Notes: generated by a model from the sequence alone, not told the origin. A stretch of DNA of 64,000 bases from Sphingomonas crocodyli (GCF_004005865.1 NZ_SACN01000001.1:620001-684000); one strand, 5' to 3'. Positions 43,409 to 53,283 are shown, numbered from the stretch's first letter. Numbers and translations: made by a program.

Positions 43409-44668
43409 TCATGCCTCAGGTGCCCGCCGTTCGAACTCGGCAGGAAAACGCGGCAGCCAGAGCAGCAACGCACAAATTGCAAAGAGACCCAGGGCTGCAA
43501 GGGTGAACGACAGCTGATAGCTATGGGTGTAGTCGTGGGCGCGTCCGGAGGCGAACGGGCCAAAGGCTATGCCGACCATGAAGGCTGCGTAGACTGTGCC
43601 GAAGATCCTGCCGGAATGGCGCAGCCCGAAGTAGCGGCTCACCAAATATCCGATCAGATCAGATTCCGCGCCTTGGCCGATGCCCAGGAGAATGCTCCCC
43701 CCGATCGCTACAGCCGCAACGGGGTGGGAAGCCATCAGCAAGGTGCTGATGGCTGGTAGTGCAAATACCACAAAGGCAACCCTGGGCGCGAAAAAGCGAT
43801 CAAAGAGATGTCCTGCGACAAGACGGGCGGGAATGCCAATGGCGGCTATCAAGGTTGTCATAATGGCCACGCTGGAGAGTGGAAGCCCAACATCTTGCAG
43901 GAATGGCGCCATGTGAATGGCCAGACCTTGCAGGCAAGCTGAGATCAGGAAGACTAACGCGATCAGCTTCCAAAAATGCCCGGTGCGGCTGGCTTCGCGC
44001 AACGTCAGGCCTGGTAGATCGACATTGCCGTGGCGAGCAGCTTCCTGAAGAGGTGCTTCTCGGACCGCAAAGATCGAGATTGGTAATGCGATCAAAAGCG
44101 GAATTAGGGCCAGGCCATGAAAGCCGCCAGCCCAGCCAAATTTGGCAATCAAATAGATGGCAAGCGGCCCAGAGAGCGCAGCGCCAAGCGGGACGCCCGC
44201 CGAGCAGCAGCCCAGCGCAAAGCCGCGGGATCCAAGCAAGGGTCCCGAAAACCAACCCGACAGCAACCGAATGAAGCCGACGATCGTCGAGCCCGCGCCC
44301 AGGATCGAGATAAGGGCATAGCCTAGATAGAGGCCGCTAATGCCGTTGGTGGAGATCAGCCAGGGGATGGCGGCGGTTGCGAGACCAAAGCCGAGTTGAG
44401 ACAGGATCAGCATCCTTCTGCTGCCCAGTCGATCGATGAGTTGGCCAACGAATGGGTTGGCAACCGCCATAACAAGCGCGCCAATCGATAGTGAGGCGAC
44501 AACGTCTCCGCGTGACCATCCGAAGGCAGCACCGAGAGGCCGAATGAACAGCCCGGTGTTGATCATGACCGTCGAAATGACGCTGCACATGACGCCGATC
44601 GTCGCAAAGCCAACCATGAACCACGCCTGCCGCCGGTAAACGGCCGATGCTTCGCCCCCATCACTCAT
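43409..44668 (-). CDS. MFS transporter (monocarboxylate/oxalate-formate-like)
   Basis: The protein has 419 residues from the ATG at 44668, preceded by GGAGG; the frame is open further upstream but across operator D. It has twelve hydrophobic segments, with FGWSRGDVVASLSIGALVMAVANPFVG split over TM2-3 and the loop QLIDRLGSRR. The pattern FGWSR...  with a large central loop resembles the monocarboxylate or oxalate/formate carrier type. It is divergent from the second Rieske oxygenase operon, with two operator-like sites between. Probably imports the aromatic acid substrate of the block. Confidence 0.85.
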   Translation of the reverse strand: MSDGGEASAVYRRQAWFMVGFATIGVMCSVISTVMINTGLFIRPLGAAFGWSRGDVVASLSIGALVMAVANPFVGQLIDRLGSRRMLILSQLGFGLATAAIPWLISTNGISGLYLGYALISILGAGSTIVGFIRLLSGWFSGPLLGSRGFALGCCSAGVPLGAALSGPLAIYLIAKFGWAGGFHGLALIPLLIALPISIFAVREAPLQEAARHGNVDLPGLTLREASRTGHFWKLIALVFLISACLQGLAIHMAPFLQDVGLPLSSVAIMTTLIAAIGIPARLVAGHLFDRFFAPRVAFVVFALPAISTLLMASHPVAAVAIGGSILLGIGQGAESDLIGYLVSRYFGLRHSGRIFGTVYAAFMVGIAFGPFASGRAHDYTHSYQLSFTLAALGLFAICALLLWLPRFPAEFERRAPEA

Positions 44669-44690
44669 TCCGACCTCCAATCCACGATAT

Positions 44691-44705
44691 TGCATACTGC
44701 ACACA
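44691..44705. promoter_or_regulatory. GntR operator-like site D (one good arm)
   Basis: TGCATAC followed by T and GCACACA: the left arm is perfect, the right arm matches at 4 of 7. It lies 22 bases upstream of the MFS start. The weaker symmetry could mean lower affinity. Confidence 0.5.
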
Positions 44706-44783
44706 TCAATGACGTTTGCAAAAAGATTAGTCACCATTATCGCGCCGCGCGCCCGGATTATAGGGTCTTGCGTGAGTTGACAT

Positions 44784-44798
44784 CGCATACGGTATGCA
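44784..44798. promoter_or_regulatory. GntR operator-like site E
   Basis: CGCATACGGTATGCA matches the consensus at 13 of 14 arm positions. It lies 60 bases upstream of the second Rieske oxygenase start. A perfect -35-like TTGACA (44777-44782) directly precedes it, so a bound repressor would sit at the promoter. Confidence 0.75.
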
Positions 44799-44858
44799 AT
44801 AGCCAGCTCGTCAACGGGGCGCTGCTCCACCTTTCCATGCTGCAACGATGGTGTGAGA

Positions 44859-46139
44859 ATGTTCACTCGACAAGATAATGAGCGGCTCACGCGCGTTGGT
44901 CCCGGAACGCCTATGGGCGAGGTTCTGCGCCGCTATTGGATGCCAGCGCTTCTGTCTGAGGAGATGCCGGAAGCTGATTGCGCCCCTGTGCGTGTGCGCC
45001 TCCTCGGAGAGGATCTGATCGCCTTTCGCGATACGGACGGCAGGATCGGAGTCTTAGATCGTTTTTGCCCTCATCGCAGGGTCGATTTGTTCTTTGGGCG
45101 CAACGAAGAATGCGGTTTGCGCTGCGTCTATCATGGCTGGAAATTCGACGTGTCGGGCAACGTCCTCGACATGCCGGCTGAGCCAGCAAACTCGCCGATG
45201 CGCGATGAAGTTAAGATCAAATCCTATCCGGCTATGGAGTGGGGGGGCTTGATCTGGGTCTATATGGGCGATCCAGATCATATGCCGGATCGGCCGCCGG
45301 AACTCGAATGGGGTCTCGTTCCGTCCACTCACCGGAATATCCAAAAAAGGCTGCAGGAGAATAATTACGCCCAGGGCGTCGAGGGCGGCATCGATTCCAG
45401 TCATGTCGGCATCCTTCACAGCCTGCTCTCGCCCCGCGAACCAGGGCGAGGGTTTCGAGAGCGGCAGCAGGCGATCGATCCGCGCCTGAGTTTTCTAGCG
45501 CAGGATACTGCGCCTAAATTCTTCGTCCGGCCTAGCGACTACGGTATGTTGATCGGTGCACGCCGTAAGGCTTCCGAAGAGGAGTTCTACTGGCGGATCA
45601 CGCAGTTCCTGGCGCCCTTCTACACCATGATTGCTCCACGTAGTCCGGAGGGGCCGATTGCTGGCCACGCTTGGGTGCCTATCGACGATTACAACACCTG
45701 GACCTTCACGATGTATTGGAGTCCGGACAGGCCACTCCGCGAGTTTGAAGGGCTAGACAGCGCGAAGGTCAACGTCCCGGTTCTCGACGACGGCTCTTTC
45801 AAGCCGGTCCATAACCGCTCGAACAATTACGGCATCGATCGCGCAATGCAGCGCGATAAGAACTCGACCGGCATTATCGGTATTGGTCTGCAGGATTCTG
45901 CCATCCAGGAAACTATGGGACCGATCGTAGATCGGTCGCGTGAGATGTTGGGTTCGGGTGACGCAGCGATCGTTGCTTGGCGCAAACTCATGCTTGCTCT
46001 GGCAGACGAACTCGAAAGCACTGGCAAGCTACATCAGCCTCTTCAGCCCGAAATTTACCGCGTGCGATCCGCTGGGATCGTGCTGCCGCGCGGCGTCGAT
46101 TTTGCAGACGGTGCACGCGAACGAATGACCGTCGCTTAG
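44859..46139 (+). CDS. Rieske oxygenase large subunit (phthalate-4,5-dioxygenase-like)
   Basis: The protein has 426 residues from the ATG at 44859; a GTG at 44853 is two codons earlier. The N-terminus with NERLTRVGPGTPMGEVLRRYW is typical of the phthalate dioxygenase/PobA group. Rieske ligands are C70, H72, C89 and H92; the mononuclear iron histidines are H182 and H187 in GIDSSHVGILH. Relatives hydroxylate aromatic carboxylates or demethylate them, normally with a flavin-iron-sulfur reductase that is not encoded here. It might use the ferredoxin and reductase of this block instead. It heads a long operon running to about 53.1 kb, under site E. Confidence 0.86.
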   Translation: MFTRQDNERLTRVGPGTPMGEVLRRYWMPALLSEEMPEADCAPVRVRLLGEDLIAFRDTDGRIGVLDRFCPHRRVDLFFGRNEECGLRCVYHGWKFDVSGNVLDMPAEPANSPMRDEVKIKSYPAMEWGGLIWVYMGDPDHMPDRPPELEWGLVPSTHRNIQKRLQENNYAQGVEGGIDSSHVGILHSLLSPREPGRGFRERQQAIDPRLSFLAQDTAPKFFVRPSDYGMLIGARRKASEEEFYWRITQFLAPFYTMIAPRSPEGPIAGHAWVPIDDYNTWTFTMYWSPDRPLREFEGLDSAKVNVPVLDDGSFKPVHNRSNNYGIDRAMQRDKNSTGIIGIGLQDSAIQETMGPIVDRSREMLGSGDAAIVAWRKLMLALADELESTGKLHQPLQPEIYRVRSAGIVLPRGVDFADGARERMTVA

Positions 46140-46187
46140 CCGGCAATCCGTCGCTGCGACCAACGCTCATTAGGTAAGGATTACACA

Positions 46188-47174
46188 ATGGCGAAAATTG
46201 TGTTGGGGGTCGGCAGTTCGCATTCCCCGATCTTGTTAATGGAGCCCAAAGCCTGGCTCGAACGAGGTGCGGTTGACGATAAAACGCGCTTCACATTGTT
46301 CGACAATGATGGCGAGCAGATCAAATATGCCGACCTTCTCGCTAAAGCTCCTCCGCAGACCGAAGCAGAGCTTGATCCGGTCCTCATGCAGCAGCGGCAC
46401 GAAGCCAATGAGGCAGGCATTCGCGCGGTGGCAAAAGCTCTGAGCGATGCCGACCCTGATGTGATCATCGCGATTGGTGATGACCAGCGGGAGGTTTTCC
46501 ATGACGAAAACATGCCTGCGCTCTCAGTCTATTGGGGCGAGACTCTACCCTATTTGCCGCAGGGCATCATGAAATGGAAATATGCCGACGAGCTGCGCAG
46601 CGAAAAATGGTATCCGCAGGAAGCTCTGAATTTTCCGGTCAATGCTAAGCTCGCGGAACGCTTGATCGGTGACTTGTGCGAGATGGGCTTCGACCCTTCG
46701 CACAGCAAATTCTACCCTGAGGGGCAGGGTATGAGCCACTCATTTGGCTATATCTACCATCGGCTGATGATAGAGAAAGTCTGGCCGCTCATCCCCATCA
46801 GCATCAACGCATATTATCCGCCGAACCAGATTTCCCCGCTACGGGCTTTCGATATCGGTGAGGCTATCCGCCGTGCGGTGAAGAGCTGGCCCGAAGACAT
46901 TCGTGTCGCAGTCGTCGCAACGGGTGGCCTCAGCCACTTCGTTGTCGATGAGCAGCTCGACAATATGTTCCTCGACATCCTGCGCGAGGGTGGGCGTGAA
47001 AGCCATGCAACGCTCCCGCGCAAGCGACTTCAATCAGGAAACTCAGAATTGCGGTGCTGGTCTATGTTGGCCGGCGCCGTCGATGGCATGACGTTTGACC
47101 TCATCGACTATGTTCCTTGCTATCGCACACCTGCTGGGACGGGTTGCGGTATTGCCTTCGCGACGTGGCGTTGA
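46188..47174 (+). CDS. Second LigB-fold extradiol dioxygenase
   Basis: The protein has 328 residues with AAGGA 7 bases before its ATG. H12 in GSSHSP and H250 in GGLSH fit an iron ligand and the acid/base His of LigB. At the place of LigB's second iron-ligand His (in the word YNDH) this protein reads GDDQ, with Q100. I have a memory of similar GDDQ words in other proteins of this subgroup, so it may be a subfamily trait rather than a defect. There is no separate LigA gene beside it. It likely opens the ring produced after the upstream Rieske oxygenase, or acts on a different phenolic compound. Confidence 0.8.
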   Translation: MAKIVLGVGSSHSPILLMEPKAWLERGAVDDKTRFTLFDNDGEQIKYADLLAKAPPQTEAELDPVLMQQRHEANEAGIRAVAKALSDADPDVIIAIGDDQREVFHDENMPALSVYWGETLPYLPQGIMKWKYADELRSEKWYPQEALNFPVNAKLAERLIGDLCEMGFDPSHSKFYPEGQGMSHSFGYIYHRLMIEKVWPLIPISINAYYPPNQISPLRAFDIGEAIRRAVKSWPEDIRVAVVATGGLSHFVVDEQLDNMFLDILREGGRESHATLPRKRLQSGNSELRCWSMLAGAVDGMTFDLIDYVPCYRTPAGTGCGIAFATWR

Positions 47175-47178
47175 CGCC

Positions 47179-47964
47179 ATGTCCGGTGATCTTGACATCG
47201 CGGCCGGCCGCCTCATCGAGGCCTATCGAGCAGGGCAAATCCAGCCGCTTCGTGACATATTGGATCCGACAGATGCTGTTGGCGCTTATGCTGTTCAGGC
47301 AATCAATACCCGACGCTGGCTAGAGTCTGGGCGTCGCATTGTCGGCCGTAAAGTTGGTCTCACAGCCAAGGCGGTTCAGACCCAACTCGGCGTCGATCAG
47401 CCCGACTTTGGTGTGCTCTTCGCAGACATGGCGATCCCAGATGGTGGGGTTCTGCCGGTCTCCAATACGCTGCAACCCAAGGTAGAGGCCGAGGTCGCGC
47501 TCATTATGGCGCGTGATCTCGACGTGCGCGATGCAACACCGGATATGGTTGCCGCCGCGGTCGACCACGCTGTCGCAGCGATAGAAATCGTCGACAGTCG
47601 GATCGCTGACTGGAAGATCAGCTTTGCTGATACCGTCGCCGACAATGGCTCATCGGCATTCTTTGTCCTTGGTGAAGAGCGCAAGCCGCTTGCGGGTCTA
47701 GATCTTTTCACCTGCGGGATGGTGCTCGAGATTAACGGCGCGATAGCCTCGCTCGGCGCGGGAGCCGCTTGTCTCGGACATCCGCTCAATGCTGCCGCTT
47801 GGCTGGCGCGTACTTTGGCAAATGTTGGATCGCCCCTTCGTGCGGGTGACATCGTGCTCACTGGGGCTCTGGGGCCTATGGTTCCGCTCAGTCCAGGAGA
47901 TCGCGTCACGGCAACCATCGGCGGGCTTGGTAAAGCTTCGTTCAGCTTCGAAGGACGCCGCTGA
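47179..47964 (+). CDS. mhpD: 2-hydroxypenta-2,4-dienoate hydratase
   Basis: The protein has 261 residues from the ATG at 47179, 4 bases after the LigB-like stop; the frame extends upstream but inside the previous gene. [19 protein letters not shown] and the acid-rich [11 protein letters not shown] are the family signature of the hydratase/decarboxylase group with a divalent metal site. It adds water to 2-hydroxypenta-2,4-dienoate to give 4-hydroxy-2-oxopentanoate, the substrate of the aldolase two genes on. Its substrate is what the CarC-like hydrolase at 36385 should release. Stop and next start overlap (TGATG). Confidence 0.9.
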   Translation: MSGDLDIAAGRLIEAYRAGQIQPLRDILDPTDAVGAYAVQAINTRRWLESGRRIVGRKVGLTAKAVQTQLGVDQPDFGVLFADMAIPDGGVLPVSNTLQPKVEAEVALIMARDLDVRDATPDMVAAAVDHAVAAIEIVDSRIADWKISFADTVADNGSSAFFVLGEERKPLAGLDLFTCGMVLEINGAIASLGAGAACLGHPLNAAAWLARTLANVGSPLRAGDIVLTGALGPMVPLSPGDRVTATIGGLGKASFSFEGRR

Positions 47965-48905
47965 TGGCCGCGAAAGTGAAGGCCGCGATCATCGGATCCG
48001 GCAACATCGGCACAGACCTCATGATCAAGATCATGCGGCACTCCCAGATCCTCGAAATGGGGGCGTTGGTGGGCATTGATCCTGAGAGCGATGGTCTGAA
48101 GCGGGCCGAGCGACTGGGTGTCGCCACGACGCATGACGGTATCGAAGGCCTTCAGAGGCTCGCTATATGGCCTGACATCGGCGTGGTGTTTGATGCAACT
48201 TCTGCCGGTGCGCATCAGCGGCATAGCGATGCTGTGACTGCTGCTGGCAAGGTGATGATTGACCTCACGCCGGCAGCGATCGGGCCCTATGTGATCCCCG
48301 TCGTCAATGGCGACGAACATCTTGATGCATCCAACGTCAACATGGTCACCTGCGGTGGCCAAGCAACAATCCCGATTGTCGCCGCGGTCTCTTCGGTCGC
48401 AACGGTCCACTACGCTGAGATCGTTGCCTCGATCGCTTCCAAGAGCGCTGGCCCGGGCACGCGTGCGAACATTGATGAGTTCACCGAGACGACGAGCTTG
48501 GGCATCGAAAAAGTTGGGGGCGCCGCTAAGGGCAAGGCCATCATCGTCCTCAATCCGGCCGAACCGCCGTTGCTGATGCGCGATACTGTGTTCACGCTTT
48601 CGTCTGGTGCGGATGAGATCGCGATTGAAGCAGCGATCCAAGCGATGGTGGCGAAAGTCCAAGCTTATGTGCCTGGCTATCGCCTGAAGCAAAGAATCCA
48701 GTTCGAGCGCTTCGGATCTAATAATCCGGTCAAAATCCCAGGCGTCGGACAGTTTGAGGGGGTCAAAACCAGCGTGTTCCTCGAGGTCGAGGGCGCGGCT
48801 CATTATTTGCCGGCCTATGCGGGCAATCTCGACATCATGACCTCTGCAGGGCTCGCCACTGCCGAGAAGATTGCGATGAAACGGCTGCAGCGAGACGCCG
48901 CATGA
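47964..48905 (+). CDS. mhpF: Acetaldehyde dehydrogenase (acylating)
   Basis: This 313-residue protein has a Rossmann motif [13 protein letters not shown] (8-20) and the catalytic C130 in VTCGGQAT, as in DmpF and MhpF. It turns acetaldehyde, NAD+ and CoA into acetyl-CoA. In this family it forms a channelling complex with the aldolase encoded next, so that free acetaldehyde is not released. It overlaps both neighbours (1 base before, 4 bases after), which fits equal production of complex partners. Confidence 0.95.
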   Translation: MAAKVKAAIIGSGNIGTDLMIKIMRHSQILEMGALVGIDPESDGLKRAERLGVATTHDGIEGLQRLAIWPDIGVVFDATSAGAHQRHSDAVTAAGKVMIDLTPAAIGPYVIPVVNGDEHLDASNVNMVTCGGQATIPIVAAVSSVATVHYAEIVASIASKSAGPGTRANIDEFTETTSLGIEKVGGAAKGKAIIVLNPAEPPLLMRDTVFTLSSGADEIAIEAAIQAMVAKVQAYVPGYRLKQRIQFERFGSNNPVKIPGVGQFEGVKTSVFLEVEGAAHYLPAYAGNLDIMTSAGLATAEKIAMKRLQRDAA

Positions 48906-49930
48906 CCTTCGATCCTGAAACCACCAAGCTCTACATCCAAGATGTCACCTTGCGTGACGGCATGCACGCTATTCGCCATCAATATGGCATCGAGCATGTT
49001 CAGACGATCGCCAAGGCGCTCGATCGAGCCAAAGTCGATGCAATCGAAGTGGCGCACGGCGACGGCTTACAAGGGTCGAGCTTCAACTACGGCTTTGGCG
49101 CCCATACAGATGGGGATTGGATCGCCGCTGTTGCCGACGTGTTGGACCATTCGGTACTAACGACGTTGTTGCTGCCGGGCATCGGCACGGTGCACGATCT
49201 CAAGCATGCTTATGCGCTTGGCGTGCGATCGGTGCGCATCGCTACGCACTGCACGGAGGCCGATGTCTCCAAGCAGCATATCGAAGCCGCGCGACATCTG
49301 GGCATGGACGTGTCGGGCTTCCTCATGATGAGCCACATGAGCGAGCCCGACGCGCTCGCCCAACAGGCCAAACTCATGGAAAGCTATGGTGCGCACTGCG
49401 TGTACGTCACTGACAGCGGCGGCGCGATGAATATGGACCAATATGCCGCCCGGCTTCAGGCCTATGATCGGGTGCTCAAGCCCGAGACCCAACGCGGTGT
49501 TCACGCGCATCATAATTTGTCTCTGGGCGTCGCAAACTCGATCGTCGCGGTACAAAATGGTGCGATGCGGGTCGACGCGAGTTTGGCCGGAATGGGAGCA
49601 GGAGCTGGCAACGCTCCGCTCGAAGTCTTCATCGCCGCGGCCGATCGCTATGGCTGGACCCATGGTTGCGATCTTTATGCGCTCATGGACGCTGCTGAGG
49701 AATTGGTGCGCCCTCTTCAGGATCGTCCTGTGCGAGTTGACCGCGAGACGCTGACCCTGGGCTATGCCGGCGTCTATTCCTCATTCCTGCGCCACGCGGA
49801 AAAAGCGTCGGGCGAGTATGGCATCGATACGCGAGCGATCCTCGTCGAGCTCGGCCGCCGCAAGATGGTCGGCGGTCAAGAAGACATGATCGTTGATGTG
49901 GCGCTCGACATGGCCGGCAAACGGCCATGA
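48902..49930 (+). CDS. mhpE: 4-hydroxy-2-oxovalerate aldolase
   Basis: This 342-residue TIM-barrel aldolase has [14 protein letters not shown] (about 14-27) with the conserved Arg-Asp pair and [13 protein letters not shown] holding the metal-binding histidines. The C-terminal part is the DmpG communication domain that contacts the dehydrogenase. It cleaves 4-hydroxy-2-oxopentanoate to pyruvate and acetaldehyde with a divalent metal. Its ATGA overlap joins it to the dehydrogenase. This gene finishes the classic lower meta-cleavage trio. Confidence 0.95.
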   Translation: MTFDPETTKLYIQDVTLRDGMHAIRHQYGIEHVQTIAKALDRAKVDAIEVAHGDGLQGSSFNYGFGAHTDGDWIAAVADVLDHSVLTTLLLPGIGTVHDLKHAYALGVRSVRIATHCTEADVSKQHIEAARHLGMDVSGFLMMSHMSEPDALAQQAKLMESYGAHCVYVTDSGGAMNMDQYAARLQAYDRVLKPETQRGVHAHHNLSLGVANSIVAVQNGAMRVDASLAGMGAGAGNAPLEVFIAAADRYGWTHGCDLYALMDAAEELVRPLQDRPVRVDRETLTLGYAGVYSSFLRHAEKASGEYGIDTRAILVELGRRKMVGGQEDMIVDVALDMAGKRP

Positions 49931-49991
49931 CCCAACCCACACCTAACTGAACATTCCCGCTGGCTGCGAGGCCGGCTCCAATGGAGGCGAT

Positions 49992-51464
49992 ATGGTCGCT
50001 CATAACCTGCAGCAGTCCGTGGGGCGCGACTGGCGGCACGTCGTGCGTCAGAGTGCCTATGTGGCGGGTCGCTGGATCAAAGGATCTGACGAGACGATTG
50101 TCGTGCGGAACCCGGCGACCAACGAAATAGTCGGGCATGTGCCCTGCCTTTCAACAACGGATGTTGATCAGGCAATTATTGCCGCTCAAGGCGCATTGCC
50201 GGGCTGGGCAGGGCTCCTTCCGCGGCAGCGCGGCGACATTTTGATGCGTTGGCATGACCTCATCATAGCTGAAGCAGAGCCGCTGGCGGCGCTCATGACA
50301 GCCGAGCAGGGTAAGCCGCTGGATGAGGCTCGCGGCGAGATTGCTTATGGCGCGAGCTTCATACGCTGGTTCGCCGAAGAAGCATCTCGGATCTATGGGG
50401 AGGTCATCCCCGCGCATCTGCCCAGCCGCAAGATGATGGTTCAGAAAGAACCTGTCGGTGTCGTAGCCTTGGTTACGCCTTGGAACTTCCCGTCTGCCAT
50501 GCTGACGCGCAAAGCCGCCGCTGCTCTTGCGGCCGGCTGCACGGCAATCGCAGTGCCTTCGATTGAGACACCCTTCTCCGCTTTGATATTGGCTGAGCTG
50601 GCGGAAGAAGCCGGTCTGCCTCCCGGTGTGCTGTCGGTCTTAACGGGAGATCCCGAGACGATTGTAGGCCATTTGTGCGACAGCGATATCGTTCGCGCGC
50701 TCTCGTTCACCGGCTCCACGGCGATTGGACGAAAGCTCTTCGCGCGCTGCGCCCAAACGATGAAGCGCGTATCGCTCGAGCTCGGTGGTCACGCCCCCTT
50801 TCTGGTGTTTCCCGATGCTGATGTAGAAGTCGCGGCCGAAGCCGCTGTCGCTGCCAAATTTGCGACGAGCGGACAGGACTGCCTCGCCGCCAATCGGATC
50901 TTTGTTCACCAAGACATTCTGCCTGAATTTGCCGAGGCCTTTGCCCGGCGGACTGCAGCACTCTCCGTGGCTGATGGTTTCTCTCCGGGAGCCGTTATCG
51001 GTCCGCTTATAAACGTAAATGCGGTCGCAAAATCGCAGGCCCATGTTGATGATGCGCTAGCCAAGGGTGCGCGGCTCTTGGTGGGCGGCCAACCTCATCC
51101 TCTAGGCGGTGCTTTCTTCACGCCGACGGTACTCGCCGATGTCGTCCCTGGCATGGCGATCATGAGCGAAGAAACCTTCGGTCCCGTTGCAGCCATCATC
51201 GGATTTAGCGATGAGGCCGAAGTCATCAAGGCTGCCAACGACAGCGAATATGGCCTGGTGGCTTATGTGTATACGCGCGATGTCTCGCGAGCGTGGCGCG
51301 TAACCGACGCACTGCAATACGGCATGGTCGCGATGAATACCGAGCGCCTCACAGGCGCGCCTATCCCGTTTGGAGGCATCAAACATTCCGGGCTCGGGCG
51401 TGAGGGTTCGCGTCACGGCATCGAGGAATTTCTCAACCAGAAATACATCTGCATGGGCGCTTGA
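49992..51464 (+). CDS. NAD(P)-dependent aldehyde dehydrogenase (semialdehyde type)
   Basis: This 490-residue protein has GGAGG before the ATG at 49992. Motifs are TPWNFPSAMLTRK, FTGSTAIGRKL for the cofactor, SLELGGHAPFLV with the catalytic Glu and FATSGQDCLAANR with the catalytic Cys. The pattern is that of succinate-semialdehyde dehydrogenase (GabD-like). It lies 61 bases after the aldolase and just before the ThDP enzyme; together they could convert a 2-oxo acid to an aldehyde and then to an acid. Which aldehyde is unknown. Confidence 0.9.
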   Translation: MVAHNLQQSVGRDWRHVVRQSAYVAGRWIKGSDETIVVRNPATNEIVGHVPCLSTTDVDQAIIAAQGALPGWAGLLPRQRGDILMRWHDLIIAEAEPLAALMTAEQGKPLDEARGEIAYGASFIRWFAEEASRIYGEVIPAHLPSRKMMVQKEPVGVVALVTPWNFPSAMLTRKAAAALAAGCTAIAVPSIETPFSALILAELAEEAGLPPGVLSVLTGDPETIVGHLCDSDIVRALSFTGSTAIGRKLFARCAQTMKRVSLELGGHAPFLVFPDADVEVAAEAAVAAKFATSGQDCLAANRIFVHQDILPEFAEAFARRTAALSVADGFSPGAVIGPLINVNAVAKSQAHVDDALAKGARLLVGGQPHPLGGAFFTPTVLADVVPGMAIMSEETFGPVAAIIGFSDEAEVIKAANDSEYGLVAYVYTRDVSRAWRVTDALQYGMVAMNTERLTGAPIPFGGIKHSGLGREGSRHGIEEFLNQKYICMGA

Positions 51465-51489
51465 GGCGGCCTGCGGCGGGGAGACTGCA

Positions 51490-53115
51490 ATGAGCGAGAA
51501 GAAAGTTGCCACTGAGGTGGTCGAGACGCTGCGTGATATGGGCGTTCGTCATGTCTTCGGAGTGCCAAGTGGCGGATGGGTCGATTATATGGAGGCCCTT
51601 CGGGTCACCGACGGCATCGAGTTCATCCTGGCGACGCATGAGGGCGGCGCAGGCATGATGGCTGAGGTCTGCGGGCGCTTGAGCGGAGCACCTGGTGTAT
51701 GTTTTGGGACGTTCGGTCCCGGTGCGACTAACCTTGCCACCGGCGTCGGCGAAGCGCTGCTCGATCGCTCGCCGATGATAGCCCTTACCGATGAAATGAC
51801 AGAGCCAATGCGCGGCAGGGTCACGCAGATGGGGATTGATCACCAAGCCCTGTTCGCTCCGATTACGAAGAAGACAACACGCCTGCGAGCGGATGGCGTT
51901 CGCGCTATTTTGAACGACGCAGGCACAATCGCAATGTCTGGCCGCCCCGGTCCCGTTCATGTCGGCCTGCCCGTCGGCTTGTCGGCTGAGATTTCTACCG
52001 GGGGCGATGCCCCGGCTGCCGAACGGCTGAAGCCAGCGGCTCCGGATCGAGCCTCGCTTGAGCAAGCTCTTGCGCAGCTTGCCAAGGCCAAGCGTCCTAT
52101 TCTCGCCGTTGGACTAGGGGCTGTAGAAGCGGGCGTGCGGGATTCCGTGATCGCGCTAGCCGAGAAGTTCGATATCCCGGTCGTCCTGACCCCGATGGCA
52201 AAAGGGATGCTAGCTGAAACGCACCGCTGCTATGTGGGCATCGTCTTTCACGCTTTGAGCAATATCGTGGGTGAGACCCACCGCGATGCTGATCTCGTTG
52301 TCGCGGTCGGTTATGATCCCGTCGAGTTCAATCTCGAAGGTTGGATGCCCTCAGTTCCTCTGGTGAACCTCGACGTTGAACCCGTCGACATCGACCGAAC
52401 AGCTTATCCCGAAGTGGTGGATGTAACTGGTGACATTGCCTTGTCGCTCAACCATCTGCTGAGCGGCTCGATGGCCAAGAAGGAGTGGGATTTCCAGGCG
52501 ATTGCCGATCGCCGTAGCCTCATGGTTGACCTCATGTCTCCCAACTATGAGCAACTTGGTCCGACCAAGGTGCTGACGTTGTTGCGCGAAGCACTCCCGC
52601 CAGAGGGCATTATGGCTTGCGATGTTGGTGCTCATACGCACCTGATCGGGCAAAAGTGGGATACGCCGGAGCCACGTGCGCAATTGATGACCAACGGCTG
52701 GTCAACGATGGGGTTCGGCATTCCAGCGGCGATCGCGGCGAAACTGACCCGTCCCGATGTCCCGGTATGTGCCGTTGTTGGTGACGGCGGATTTTTGATG
52801 ACTGTAGGCGAGCTAGCTACGGCCGTCCGCTACAATATCCCGATCGTCATCATCGTCCTTACCGACAACGATCTCGCCCTCATTCGCATCAAACAGCAGA
52901 AGAAGGGCAATCCCATCTATGGCACGCCGGTGCGTGATACCGGAGCGATCGGAGGTCCCGACCTCTTCGGCGTGCCGGTGAAAACCGTGTCCGACGAGGC
53001 TGGTTTGCGTACGGCGTTGGCGGAAGCATTTCAGGCCAACGGGCCGGTCATAGTCGAAGCGATCGTTAACAGTCTCGAATATGATGCTTTGGTTCTCAAG
53101 AAGGACAAGGCGTAG
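51490..53115 (+). CDS. ThDP-dependent decarboxylase/lyase (acetolactate-synthase-like)
   Basis: The protein has 541 residues from the ATG at 51490 (GGGGAG upstream); frame-open codons before it overlap the dehydrogenase. Catalytic Glu in ATHEGGAGMMAEV near residue 54 activates ThDP. The cofactor-binding segment GDGGFLM ... LTDND near the C-terminus is intact. The sequence is acetolactate-synthase-like, but no regulatory subunit gene is beside it, so a catabolic 2-oxo-acid decarboxylase or carboligase is more likely. It ends the operon started at 44859, and a hairpin follows. Confidence 0.85.
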   Translation: MSEKKVATEVVETLRDMGVRHVFGVPSGGWVDYMEALRVTDGIEFILATHEGGAGMMAEVCGRLSGAPGVCFGTFGPGATNLATGVGEALLDRSPMIALTDEMTEPMRGRVTQMGIDHQALFAPITKKTTRLRADGVRAILNDAGTIAMSGRPGPVHVGLPVGLSAEISTGGDAPAAERLKPAAPDRASLEQALAQLAKAKRPILAVGLGAVEAGVRDSVIALAEKFDIPVVLTPMAKGMLAETHRCYVGIVFHALSNIVGETHRDADLVVAVGYDPVEFNLEGWMPSVPLVNLDVEPVDIDRTAYPEVVDVTGDIALSLNHLLSGSMAKKEWDFQAIADRRSLMVDLMSPNYEQLGPTKVLTLLREALPPEGIMACDVGAHTHLIGQKWDTPEPRAQLMTNGWSTMGFGIPAAIAAKLTRPDVPVCAVVGDGGFLMTVGELATAVRYNIPIVIIVLTDNDLALIRIKQQKKGNPIYGTPVRDTGAIGGPDLFGVPVKTVSDEAGLRTALAEAFQANGPVIVEAIVNSLEYDALVLKKDKA

Positions 53116-53166
53116 CACCGAAAAAGAGCTCCGCTTCTTCCAAGGCGCAAAGTTCGAAACATGGCT

Positions 53167-53199
53167 GGCCGAGCGTGATCGCGTCAGATCACGCCGGCC
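53167..53199 (+). terminator. Hairpin after ThDP enzyme
   Basis: GCGTGATC (53173-53180) pairs with GATCACGC (53187-53194), extended by GGCC (53167-53170) with GGCC (53196-53199) past a small bulge. No T-run. It precedes operator F and so separates the two transcripts. Confidence 0.55.
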
Positions 53200-53283
53200 T
53201 CAGCTTCCGCCAAGAAGCGAAAATATCGGCAGAATACTGCCATTTTCTTCTCAATAAAATTTACTTGCCTGACTATTGTGTGC

